64,000 nucleotides of DNA, from positions 186,001 through 250,000 of the forward strand of contig NZ_JAGYVZ010000004.1 in assembly GCF_018380615.1 (NCBI RefSeq). Direction: 5' to 3'. Position numbers and translations under genes: made by a program. This document shows, in pieces, positions 16,296 through 24,427 of this stretch. The DNA is from Flavobacterium psychroterrae. GTDB taxonomy: Bacteria > Bacteroidota > Bacteroidia > Flavobacteriales > Flavobacteriaceae. The notes under the pieces are model-generated. The model saw nothing but the letters and a program-made list of their open reading frames with translations. It was not told where the DNA came from and searched no databases. Numbering within the stretch: position 1 is the stretch's first letter; each line of letters starts with the position of its first letter.

Positions 16296-16382
16296 TGCTA
16301 TAAGCTGTAGGCTTTAAGCTTTTTTAACTGTGTCTTTTTTGGGCTTAAAGCATATTGCCTGTAGCCTAAAGCGAGCAAAGCT
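16296..16382. repeat. gctttaagct-type palindrome (hisG-hisD gap)
   Basis: ctataagctgtaggctttaa and gcttaaagcatattgcctgt with agcctaaagc are built from repeated inverted words (gctttaagc, taggct). It fills nearly the whole gap between hisG and hisD. Confidence 0.5.
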
Positions 16383-17240
16383 CTAAAGAACCATTTTCTC
16401 AATTGGGCAAACTAAAATTCCTTCGGCTCCAGCCTCTTTTAATTTGTCTATTACATCCCAGAAAGTGTCTTTGTCAATTACCGAGTGAACACTGCTCCAG
16501 CCTTCCTGAGCTAATGGCAAAACGGTTAAACTTCTTAAAACGGGAAGAATTTTTCCAATTTCGTCAATTTTATCGTTTGGTACATTCATCAGGATATATT
16601 TTGAATTTCTGGCTCTTAAAACTGCCTGAATTCTAAACTTTAAAGTATCTATGTGTTTCTGAATTTCAGGAGAAACCTTTGGTGAAACAGCTAAAACTGC
16701 TTCACTTTTCAGGATTACTTCTACTTCACGTAAATTATTTTTGAATAAAGTACTTCCGCTTGAAACGATATCAACAATTGCATCGGCAAGACCTATGTTT
16801 GGGGCGATTTCTACCGAACCTGAAATTTGGTGAATATCAACTTTTAATCCAAAAGAATTGAAATATTCGTTTACTGTATTGGGGTAAGAAGTTGCAATAC
16901 GTAAACCGGCTAAATCCTGAATAGAGTTGTACTCAAAGGTTTTAGGAACGGCAACAGAAACTTTGCATTTTGAAAATCCAAGTTTTTGAATTACTTCAAT
17001 ATGTTTTCCTTTTTCTACTAAAAGATTATCTCCTACAATCGCCAGATCTACCACTCCGTCAATTAAATATTGTGGAATATCTGAATTTCTAAGGTATAAA
17101 ACTTCTAAAGGAAAATTTGAAGCTTCGGCTTTTAACTGATCGTTTCCGTTGTTGATAGAAATACCGCAATCTCTTAGAATTTGAATGCTGTCTTCGTTTA
17201 AACGACCTGATTTTTGAATTGCAATTTTTAACGTACTCAT
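16383..17240 (-). CDS. hisG: ATP phosphoribosyltransferase, long form
   Basis: First enzyme of histidine synthesis, joining ATP and PRPP. The 285-residue length and the C-terminal part (about 210-285, with VPNDKIDEIGKILPVLRSL and AEGILVCPIEKMVL) mark the long HisG with the ACT-like histidine-feedback domain, which works without HisZ. The catalytic part has IAIQKSGRLNEDS, VDLAIVGDNLL and the PRPP loop DIVSSGSTLFKNNL. It is the first gene of the operon, behind a His-rich leader and terminator. Confidence 0.95.
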   Translation of the reverse strand: MSTLKIAIQKSGRLNEDSIQILRDCGISINNGNDQLKAEASNFPLEVLYLRNSDIPQYLIDGVVDLAIVGDNLLVEKGKHIEVIQKLGFSKCKVSVAVPKTFEYNSIQDLAGLRIATSYPNTVNEYFNSFGLKVDIHQISGSVEIAPNIGLADAIVDIVSSGSTLFKNNLREVEVILKSEAVLAVSPKVSPEIQKHIDTLKFRIQAVLRARNSKYILMNVPNDKIDEIGKILPVLRSLTVLPLAQEGWSSVHSVIDKDTFWDVIDKLKEAGAEGILVCPIEKMVL

Positions 17241-17289
17241 TTTTTTTGTTTTTGTTGAATTAATAGTCTGAGTACAAAGAATAGGAATT

Positions 17290-17322
17290 AAAAAACCCGT
17301 TTGATGTACTCAAACGGGTTTT
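17290..17322 (-). terminator. Intrinsic terminator of the his attenuator
   Basis: On the minus strand AAACCCGTTTGA pairs perfectly with TCAAACGGGTTT (12 bp, loop GTACA) and is followed by T residues. It lies between the leader peptide stop (17350) and hisG (17240). Part of the upstream arm (CGTTTGAG, 17309-17316) can pair with CTCAGGCG inside the leader frame (17359-17366), with two G-T pairs, as a candidate antiterminator. Confidence 0.88.
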
Positions 17323-17349
17323 AAAATATGATGATTTACATGCATACCA

Positions 17350-17409
17350 TTAACACATCGCCTGAGAGCAATTATGAAAATGATGATGATGTAATTGAAT
17401 AGAAATCAT
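17350..17409 (-). CDS. His-rich leader peptide (his attenuator)
   Basis: A 19-codon frame reading MISIQLHHHHFHNCSQAMC and TAA. Four consecutive His codons and a fifth after one Phe, followed by a strong terminator and then hisG, are the signature of a histidine attenuator. Ribosome stalling on the CAT codons would free the downstream CTCAGGCG segment to disrupt the terminator. It follows a good -7 box by 36 bases. The frame is shorter than usual gene-calling limits. Confidence 0.9.
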   Translation of the reverse strand: MISIQLHHHHFHNCSQAMC

Positions 17410-17444
17410 GACTTGGTTTGTTTTATAATTCTTTGATTCGTTTG

Positions 17445-17476
17445 CAAATATACTAGTTAATTTCATGAAAAAACAA
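17445..17476 (-). promoter_or_regulatory. Promoter of the his operon
   Basis: The -7 box TATATTTG (17445-17452) and a TTG (17474-17476) are separated by 21 bases, within the range of Bacteroidota housekeeping promoters (TTG, spacer, TAnnTTTG). It is followed by the leader peptide. Confidence 0.65.
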
Positions 17477-17550
17477 TTTTTAATTTAACTTAACGATAGT
17501 TTATTGTTAAAAAAAAGCTGAAGCATAGTTTCTATCCTTATTTTTTAAAT

Positions 17551-18951
17551 CTAAGATAACGTTTGCATCTTTTCGTTAAAACTCAAAATCACCGTTGTCC
17601 CTACTTCTATTTCACTTTCGATTTTGAACTTAATATGAAGCAACTCTGTAATTCTTTTTACAATGGATAATCCTAATCCAGTACCTTTAATTTCAGGATG
17701 ATCTGTTGAATTTGATCTAAAAAACGGATTAGAAATCGACTCTAAATCCTGTTTTGCAATTCCGATTCCGTTATCTGAAATTTTGCAGTTTATTTTTTCA
17801 TTTTGTCTGGAAAGTATAACATTTACTTCTCCGTCTTTATTAGAGTATTTAATTGCATTAGAAATAATATTTCTAAGAATTGTAATCACTAAAAAATGAT
17901 CTGATTCAATATAATAATCTTCCTGAGCATCAAATTTTATCTTAATATTTTGATTCGTTATTTTCTCTGAATTCAGTGTTAAAACGTCCAAAACCAATGA
18001 ATTTAAATAAACCGATTCCGTAACAACATTCTTTTTTTGATTTTCAAATCTTGCCATTAAAAGCAGCTGATCTACTAACGTATTTAAATGATCTACTTCA
18101 TTAATGCAATAGTTTATTTTTTCTTCATATTCCTTGTTATCACGCGGTTTACGAATTAAAACTTCAAGAGTTCCTTTAATAACTGTCAAAGGAGTTCGCA
18201 ACTCATGAGAAGCATCTGATGTGAATTGTTTTTCACGTTCCATAGCGTCTTCAATTCGGTTTAACAAATTGTTTATGGTTTTAGAAAGGGTGTATAATTC
18301 GTCTCTTGTTTTGGGAAGCTGGATCCGCGTTTTTAAATTGTCTTTGGTAATAATTTTCGAAGTATTAATTATTGCATTTATAGGTTTTATACTTCTTCCG
18401 GCAAAAAAACGTGCTATAAAAAACAATAATAATAAGATTCCCAAAAAAGACAAACACATGATGTCAAACAAATTATCTAAAACCATTGTAGAATCTGCCA
18501 GAGACATTGCAACAATTATATATCCTATTTTTTTGTTTTTTATATGAAGCGGAACCTGAATTTGCCTGATAGCGTGATCCCCCATTTTAGTATCAAATAA
18601 TTCAAAATCCTGAACACTATCATTAAATTCAAGGGTTTGGGTTTTAAGATTTGGGGCTTTTTCAATAATTTTTTTATTTAGATCTAAAAACTCAACAAAA
18701 ACAGGATTTACATCAACTGTATTATGCTCGCGTTCTTTCCATTCTTCTTCATCAATAAGGATTACTTTGCCCCTAACTTCTTTAATTTCTTCAAGATGAT
18801 TGTGAATTTCTACCTTAATATTTTCATCTATATGGCTGTAAACGGTGTGTTTTACAATAGAATAAATAACCGAAAATACCGCTACAATCAGCAATCCTGT
18901 TGTAATAATATAATTTAAAGCAATTCTGTTTTTAAAGGAAAGCTGTGCCAT
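17551..18951 (-). CDS. Membrane sensor histidine kinase
   Basis: A 466-residue HAMP-type kinase. It has one membrane helix near 11-34, a periplasmic sensor of about 125 residues, a second helix near 161-183, a HAMP linker, the phosphoacceptor H249 in SDASHELRTPLTVIKG, and a catalytic domain with N-box NIISNAIKYSN, DNGIGIA and GTGLGLSIVKRI. It is the partner of the response regulator directly upstream: the regulator stop and this ATG are contiguous, implying translational coupling. The signal is unknown; the sensor region shows no recognisable ligand motif. Confidence 0.92.
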   Translation of the reverse strand: MAQLSFKNRIALNYIITTGLLIVAVFSVIYSIVKHTVYSHIDENIKVEIHNHLEEIKEVRGKVILIDEEEWKEREHNTVDVNPVFVEFLDLNKKIIEKAPNLKTQTLEFNDSVQDFELFDTKMGDHAIRQIQVPLHIKNKKIGYIIVAMSLADSTMVLDNLFDIMCLSFLGILLLLFFIARFFAGRSIKPINAIINTSKIITKDNLKTRIQLPKTRDELYTLSKTINNLLNRIEDAMEREKQFTSDASHELRTPLTVIKGTLEVLIRKPRDNKEYEEKINYCINEVDHLNTLVDQLLLMARFENQKKNVVTESVYLNSLVLDVLTLNSEKITNQNIKIKFDAQEDYYIESDHFLVITILRNIISNAIKYSNKDGEVNVILSRQNEKINCKISDNGIGIAKQDLESISNPFFRSNSTDHPEIKGTGLGLSIVKRITELLHIKFKIESEIEVGTTVILSFNEKMQTLS

Positions 18952-19617
18952 TTATAAGTCGTTAGCGATATAACCAATACCGCGAATTGTTTTAATATAA
19001 TCTTCTTCAATCTTCAAATTAAGTTTTTTTCGAATCGCATTCATAAAAACATCAATTACTCCTGTGTCATATTCAAAATTGATCTCCCAAACATCTTTTA
19101 AAATTTGGTTACGGGTACAAACTTTTCCTTTATTCTTAACTAAATAGGTCAATAATTCAAATTCACGTTGTGTGAGTGATACTTCTTCGTCATTTTTAAA
19201 AACAACATGTTTGGATGAATCAATCTTTATGGTTCCCAGAGTCAATATTTCTGAACCTTTTTGATTTCGAAAATGAATTTTTATTCTTTCTACTAATTCC
19301 TCAAAGCTAAAAGGCTTTTTGATATAATCATTGGCTCCGGCTTTTAATCCTTCAATAGTTTCCTGAATAGTATCTTTTGCTGTTAAAAAAATTATGGGAG
19401 TTGTTTGATCCTTAACTCTTATGGCTTTACATAAATCTAATCCGTTGATTTTTGGAAGCATCCAATCTAATAAAATCAAATCAAATTTTTGAGTCTGAAT
19501 CAATTCAAAGCCTTTTGAGCCATCATTTGCTGTGGTAACCTGATATCCTTCTTCTTGCAGACCTTGTTGCAAAAACTGAACGATACCCAATTCATCTTCA
19601 ACTATTAATATATGCAT
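18952..19617 (-). CDS. OmpR/PhoB-family response regulator
   Basis: A 221-residue DNA-binding regulator. The receiver domain (1-115) has ILIVEDE, phosphoacceptor D51 in LLDWMLPKING, T79 in FLTAKD and K101 in YIKKPF. The C-terminal winged helix has LTQREFELLTYLVKNKGKVC and the recognition region DVFMNAIRKKL with IKTIRGIGYI. It forms an operon with the following kinase and diverges from the LtaS-like gene 197 bases away, whose promoter region may therefore be one of its targets (inference). Confidence 0.93.
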   Translation of the reverse strand: MHILIVEDELGIVQFLQQGLQEEGYQVTTANDGSKGFELIQTQKFDLILLDWMLPKINGLDLCKAIRVKDQTTPIIFLTAKDTIQETIEGLKAGANDYIKKPFSFEELVERIKIHFRNQKGSEILTLGTIKIDSSKHVVFKNDEEVSLTQREFELLTYLVKNKGKVCTRNQILKDVWEINFEYDTGVIDVFMNAIRKKLNLKIEEDYIKTIRGIGYIANDL

Positions 19618-19791
19618 TTATTTGTTTGTTAAGATTATATCCTTTTTTTATTATTCAAAGATAAATATTTTACGACTTTGAAACTGCTTAAAATCACGAT
19701 AATAACGCAAACAACTTTATCTTAAGTAAACATTAAGTTAACCGTAAGCAAGGTAAAAGCATAACTTCATCTGGAACTAATGAATCAGAAT

Positions 19792-19799
19792 TAATTTTG
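19792..19799 (+). promoter_or_regulatory. Candidate -7 box of the LtaS-like gene
   Basis: TAATTTTG matches TAnnTTTG and ends 15 bases before the ATG at 19815, implying a very short untranslated leader. No clear -33 TTG was found. Confidence 0.4.
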
Positions 19800-19814
19800 T
19801 GAAAAATTAATTTC

Positions 19815-21902
19815 ATGACATTTTACAAGAAGTTTTCTCCGTTTTACAATCTTGCATTATTCTATTTTATCGTAAGCTTTGTTTTACGAATCGTTTTATT
19901 TTTTCATCCAATAACTCAAAGTTCGTTTACAATAATCGAAAGTATAAAGATCTTTAGTTTGGGTCTTATTTCAGACTTTTTTGTTTTTGTGATCGCCAGT
20001 TTATTTTTATGGCTGTATCTGATTTTTATTTCAAATTGTAAATACAACAAACCTTACGGCTATATTATTCTGGGCTTTTTTATTGCTTTGTTTCTATACA
20101 TCGCTTCGGGAAAAAGTATTCTGGATGAATATGGCGGTGCTTTGCCAAGAATTGTTTTGATTTTTATCGGAATTAAAACGGCTCTTTTTGCACTTATGCT
20201 TTTTGTTCCAAAATTAAGAGACAAAATCAGATATTGGCTGTTTGCTTTTGTGTTGTTTTTATACGTTTTATTGATTTTACAAAACGGTTTGAGTGAATAT
20301 TTTTTCTGGAATGAATTTGGCGTTAAATACAATTTTATTGCAGTTAATTATTTGATTTACACTAATGAAGTTATTGGAAACATTATGCAGTCTTATCCGG
20401 TTATCCCGATATTTTCTGCGTTGTTTTTAGTAACGGGAATTGTTACCTATTTTATTCTGAAAAAATCTAAGAATTATATCAATGAGATTCCGTCGTTGAA
20501 TGAAAAGATGAAAATTAGCGGCATTTATCTGGGTTTGTTTTTAATCTCTTTGATTGCGATTCCGACTCTGGCAAAAACAGAAAATTCTAAAAATGTTTTT
20601 GTGAATGAACTACAAGCTAACGGATTATATAAATTTTACCTTGCTTTTGAGAACAACAAACTTGACTATTTTAAGTTTTACAAAACGCTTTCAAACGAGA
20701 AGGCTTATGGTATTTTAAAACATCAATTGCCCATTTCAGGAGAAAGTACTATCCGAAAAATAACGAGCGATTCTGCAGAAAATCATAAAAATGTGGTTTT
20801 GATTACTATAGAAAGTTATAGTGCCGAGTTTATGAAAACATACGGAAACAAGGAAAATATCACGCCTTTTTTAGATAGTTTAAAACAGAAAAGTTTAGAA
20901 TTTACCAATCTTTATGCTGCAGGAAACAGAACTGTTCGCGGTCTTGAAGCGGTAACTTTATGTTTGCCTCCAACTCCGGGTGAAAGTGTTTTGAAAAGAG
21001 AAGACAATAAAAATAAATTTTCGACAGGAGCGCTTTTTAAACAACGAGGTTATAACGTGAAATTCATGTATGGCGGTGATGCATTTTTTGATAATATGCA
21101 GGATTTCTACTCTGGAAATGGTTATGAAATTGTTGATAAAGCTAGCTTTTCACCTGAAGAAATTACGTTTTCAAATGTTTGGGGTGTTTGTGACGAAGAT
21201 ATGTACAACAAGGCGATTAAGGTTATGAATGCCGAAGCGAAGGAAAATAAACCTTTCTTTAATCATATTATGACGGTGAGTAATCATAGGCCTTTCACCT
21301 ACCCCAATAATAAAATTGATATTCCGGGTGATATCAAATCTCGTGATGGCGGGGTAAAATATACGGATTATGCCTTGCGAAAATTCTTTGCAATGGCGAG
21401 TAAACAACCTTGGTTCAGGAATACTGTTTTTGTTATTGTTGCAGATCATTGTGCTTCGAGTGCGGGTAAAACGCAACTTCCGCTAGATAAATACAGGATT
21501 CCGGCTTTTATTTATGATCCTGTAGCGCAACCTGCAAAATACAATCAGTTGATGTCGCAAATTGATTTAATGCCAACACTTTTTGGATTATTGCATTTTA
21601 GTTATGAAAGTAAATTTTTTGGTGAGGATGTTTTAAAACCGGATTATAAACCGAGGGCTTTTATTGCAACTTATCAGGATCTGGGTTTGATAAAAGATAA
21701 TGTTCTAACGGTTCTATCGCCTAAACAACAAGTAAAACAGTTTGATTTGCAAATTAATCCTAAACCCGGAATTGCTCCGGAATATCAGATTTATTATAAT
21801 GAAAAGTGTCTAAAAACGAAAAGAACTGATTTGATTAACGAAACAATTTCTTTCTATCAAACGGCTTCTGATATGTTGAAAAAGAAGCAATATCAGAAGT
21901 AA
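19815..21902 (+). CDS. LTA synthase (LtaS)-family membrane sulfatase
   Basis: A 695-residue protein with five or so N-terminal membrane helices (within about 10-255) and a large sulfatase-fold domain outside the membrane. Motifs match the LtaS/MdoB group: metal-binding E333 in ITIESYSAEFM, the nucleophile T373 in GNRTVRGLEAV, H491 in SNHRPFT, and D544 with H545 in VADHCASS. Such enzymes transfer phosphoglycerol or phosphoethanolamine onto envelope glycans or lipids. A Gram-negative bacterium has no lipoteichoic acid, so the acceptor here is unknown. It is a single gene, divergent from a two-component system and closed by a bidirectional terminator. Confidence 0.88.
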   Translation: MTFYKKFSPFYNLALFYFIVSFVLRIVLFFHPITQSSFTIIESIKIFSLGLISDFFVFVIASLFLWLYLIFISNCKYNKPYGYIILGFFIALFLYIASGKSILDEYGGALPRIVLIFIGIKTALFALMLFVPKLRDKIRYWLFAFVLFLYVLLILQNGLSEYFFWNEFGVKYNFIAVNYLIYTNEVIGNIMQSYPVIPIFSALFLVTGIVTYFILKKSKNYINEIPSLNEKMKISGIYLGLFLISLIAIPTLAKTENSKNVFVNELQANGLYKFYLAFENNKLDYFKFYKTLSNEKAYGILKHQLPISGESTIRKITSDSAENHKNVVLITIESYSAEFMKTYGNKENITPFLDSLKQKSLEFTNLYAAGNRTVRGLEAVTLCLPPTPGESVLKREDNKNKFSTGALFKQRGYNVKFMYGGDAFFDNMQDFYSGNGYEIVDKASFSPEEITFSNVWGVCDEDMYNKAIKVMNAEAKENKPFFNHIMTVSNHRPFTYPNNKIDIPGDIKSRDGGVKYTDYALRKFFAMASKQPWFRNTVFVIVADHCASSAGKTQLPLDKYRIPAFIYDPVAQPAKYNQLMSQIDLMPTLFGLLHFSYESKFFGEDVLKPDYKPRAFIATYQDLGLIKDNVLTVLSPKQQVKQFDLQINPKPGIAPEYQIYYNEKCLKTKRTDLINETISFYQTASDMLKKKQYQK

Positions 21903-22279
21903 AATTAAATTCCAAAATTATGAGTTCGTAGGTTTTGTGTATGTTGGAGAAAATGGCACACGGATGACACGGATTTGAACTGTTTGACGCGGATTTTTAT
22001 TTTTTGTTGTCTTGCTTCTTGTCTCTTTTCTATTGTCTTGCTTCTTGCTTCTTGTCTCTTTTCTATTGTCTCTTTTCTATTATCTCGCTTCTTGTCTCTT
22101 TTCTATTATTCTGATGTTTAAATCCCACATAATTTTAAGCAAAAATAAAAGCCTCAAATTCATTAAAATTTGAGGCTTTTATTGTTTTTGTCTGAGAACT
22201 GAGACTAAAAACTGCTTTAGTCTGTAAAACTGAGACTAAAAACTGCTTTAGTCTGTAAAACTGAGACTGAGAACTATTT
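21903..22279. repeat. Gene-free 377-bp gap: three repeat types and a terminator
   Basis: Contains ggcacacggatgacacggat words (21950-21995), the CT-rich tandem tract with tcttgcttcttgtctctttt units (22008-22106), a bidirectional terminator (22147-22180), and two direct copies of a 34-bp unit containing actgagactaaaaactgctt (22195-22276). No gene is seen. Confidence 0.65.
22147..22180. terminator. Bidirectional terminator
   Basis: aaaagcctcaaatt and aatttgaggctttt form a perfect 14-bp stem with A and T runs on both sides. It lies between the convergent LtaS-like and S1/P1-nuclease genes. Confidence 0.85.
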
Positions 22280-23278
22280 CTAGTCGTTCTGATTTCTCAT
22301 TCCGAAAAGATCACCTTGCTGGAACATTTTTTGATCGTCTTTTAAAGCCTGGTAGTTTCTTTGTGTAACCGCCGGCGCATCAAGACCGCTTAAATCCGGT
22401 TTTCCTGCATTTACCCACGCCGTATACCAGAAACTTGCTGTTGCTGTAATGGCTTTTCTCATTTGGCTTTCAACCATTCCGTTCAATTGTTCGTGCAGTT
22501 TCTTTGCATATTCATCAGAGAAAACAGCTGTATTGTATTTGCTTTTCAATACTTTTCCATCAGCATCCATTTTAAAAACTTGATTTTCCGGAGTTGCCGT
22601 TCTTAGTTTTTTATCAATGTCTAATAATGGCTGAGCAAAACTATGTGTGTCGTTGATCATCTTCCAGATTTCTTTATGAACATCTTCATAATAAACTGCC
22701 TGAGGAACATTTAACTTGTAATTTTTAGCAAATAACTCAGGAAGTTTGCTTTCCCAAAGTGAGTGAATCCCTTTTTGATCGCTTAATTGTCCATCATGAT
22801 TAGCAGAAGTATGCAGCGGCATGTGTGCATCACCAATATAATGACCTAGATCTGCAGCAAGAAACAAAATTTCGGCTCTGTTCTTATCTTTAAACGCTTT
22901 TGTTAGTTTTGCCATCATATCTTCAATATACCATGGTAAAATACCGTTGTCATTCAAGAATTTAGCATCGTATTTTTTCTTTGCTGCTTCCATAGATTGT
23001 GGAATACTGTCTACAGCTCCAAAATTTTCCATGTCAAAATAATGTCTTGGGTTCTCATCTTTATAGTTTAAAGCATATTTACGAATGTCCGGAACTGATG
23101 CTTCTTGTGTAATAAAATCAATGTGATTGTAAAAAAACACTTGTATTGATTGAGGCAAAGCCATAACAGCGGCTTTGTTGATGCGTTCGTGACCAACGAT
23201 TCCCCAGGATAGTGTCAAAAATCCAATAGCTAATACGAATAATGCGATTAGTTTTGGTTTCATTTTAAAGTTTTTCAT
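22280..23278 (-). CDS. Secreted S1/P1-type zinc nuclease (phospholipase C fold)
   Basis: A protein of the S1/P1 nuclease and zinc phospholipase C superfamily. The signal sequence MKNFKMKPKLIALFVLAIG is followed by the mature-like N-terminus WGIVGHERIN (a Trp and His that bind zinc in the family). Further zinc ligands are in HYFDMENFG and LGHYIGDAHMPLHTSANHDG, then GIHSLWES. It is 332 residues from the ATG at 23278. That start is favoured because a -7 box overlaps the upstream TTG start at 23302. It probably degrades nucleic acids or phosphoesters outside the cytoplasm. Confidence 0.85.
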   Translation of the reverse strand: MKNFKMKPKLIALFVLAIGFLTLSWGIVGHERINKAAVMALPQSIQVFFYNHIDFITQEASVPDIRKYALNYKDENPRHYFDMENFGAVDSIPQSMEAAKKKYDAKFLNDNGILPWYIEDMMAKLTKAFKDKNRAEILFLAADLGHYIGDAHMPLHTSANHDGQLSDQKGIHSLWESKLPELFAKNYKLNVPQAVYYEDVHKEIWKMINDTHSFAQPLLDIDKKLRTATPENQVFKMDADGKVLKSKYNTAVFSDEYAKKLHEQLNGMVESQMRKAITATASFWYTAWVNAGKPDLSGLDAPAVTQRNYQALKDDQKMFQQGDLFGMRNQND

Positions 23279-23299
23279 TTTTGTATTTTGTTTGAACTG

Positions 23300-23328
23300 C
23301 AAATTTATTTTTTTTAAATATAATTCAA
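23300..23328 (-). promoter_or_regulatory. Promoter of the S1/P1 nuclease gene
   Basis: The -7 box TAAATTTG (23300-23307) and a TTG (23326-23328) are separated by 18 bases. Both match the Bacteroidota consensus. Transcription would start near 23294, just before the chosen ATG. Confidence 0.6.
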
Positions 23329-23454
23329 AAGAATACCTGAAAAGATTATGTTAATTTAATTTCGTATAAATTTTAAACGATATTAGTGATATTAGTTCAT
23401 ATTGAAAGTTTCTTTTGTAAATTCGTGCTGTTTTTTATTCTAAATTCTAAAAAT

Positions 23455-24363
23455 ATGCGCCTAATCCGTTTTTGTATCGTTTTTTTATTATTTTCTTCAA
23501 TTTGTTTGGCGCAAGATGATATCATCCAACTCAAGAATGTTAGCGATACAATCTTAAATACTAAAAGGACTTTAAAAGTATCTGACCCTTTTGATGCTGT
23601 AAAAACAATGCAGAAATTGTTTCCGGGTAAATTATATAAATTAGATGATCGTAATACATTTATAAGCTGGAATTGTAAAAAGTGTAAAGCAACTCCATAC
23701 AATGATGCAAATGGCGTTGAAGGCGATCAGGATTTTCCTTATGAAAGAGGTGTTGCTACAAGAGTTCTTGACAATATTGCTTACACAGATTCAAAAGGAA
23801 ATCAGTTTAAATTATTGCTTTTTAATCATTCTGTTTATGATGAAGACGGATTGCAAACCGGAAGATTTTCCGGCGGTCTTGTTGGTGTAGCTAAGTTTGC
23901 CAAAAATGATAAAGTCTGGGAAATGAGATCGTTTCAGCCAGCAATTGCTGCTTTTGGTGCGTTTGCTCAGGCTCCAACTCCAAAATTAATAGAAATTGGC
24001 GAGGATCAATATGCGTTTACAATGATTCATGCAAACGGCGGCGCGGGTGCTCCTTATAATGCTTTTTTATATTTAATTGTAGGTTTTGATGGAAAATACC
24101 AACCTTTAATGGAAGTAGATAATTATGCATTGTCGAATACCGGGGACGGCTCAACATGGTCAAGTTCTTATAAAATTGTAAATGATAGTAATAAAAAATA
24201 TTTTAGGGATTTTACGATTACAACAACAGGTTTTTACCGAAAATTTAAGGGCGAAGATGAAGAATATGAGATTGATGTGCCAAAAGAAATAAGTGAAATG
24301 GCTAAAACTAAAAAACAATTTAATTTTTCAATAGAACGACATTATTCCTTTAAAGGAAAATAA
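23455..24363 (+). CDS. Secreted protein of unknown family
   Basis: A 302-residue protein with the signal peptide MRLIRFCIVFLLFSSICLAQ. I do not recognise the family. The mature part is mixed alpha/beta with a CKKC pair in WNCKKCKATPY, a DGLQTGRFSGGLVGVAKF stretch, and Gly-rich NGGAGAPYNAFLYLIVGFDG. These suggest a soluble periplasmic or exported protein. An upstream GTG at 23386 would add 23 residues without a signal character, so the ATG at 23455 is preferred. It diverges from the nuclease gene. Confidence 0.65.
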   Translation: MRLIRFCIVFLLFSSICLAQDDIIQLKNVSDTILNTKRTLKVSDPFDAVKTMQKLFPGKLYKLDDRNTFISWNCKKCKATPYNDANGVEGDQDFPYERGVATRVLDNIAYTDSKGNQFKLLLFNHSVYDEDGLQTGRFSGGLVGVAKFAKNDKVWEMRSFQPAIAAFGAFAQAPTPKLIEIGEDQYAFTMIHANGGAGAPYNAFLYLIVGFDGKYQPLMEVDNYALSNTGDGSTWSSSYKIVNDSNKKYFRDFTITTTGFYRKFKGEDEEYEIDVPKEISEMAKTKKQFNFSIERHYSFKGK

Positions 24364-24427
24364 TATAACATTGTTGGCAAGCCTATTGTGAAGTTTTCAA
24401 ATGTAAAATAATTTCATTTTTTATCCA

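Larger units (their letters stand above)
17241..17550. other. his operon leader region (gene-free stretch)
   Basis: This 310-base stretch holds, in order of transcription on the minus strand, a promoter (17445-17476), a His-rich leader peptide (17350-17409) and a terminator (17290-17322), with an AT-rich remainder next to the histidine kinase gene. Together they form a classical attenuator. Confidence 0.8.
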
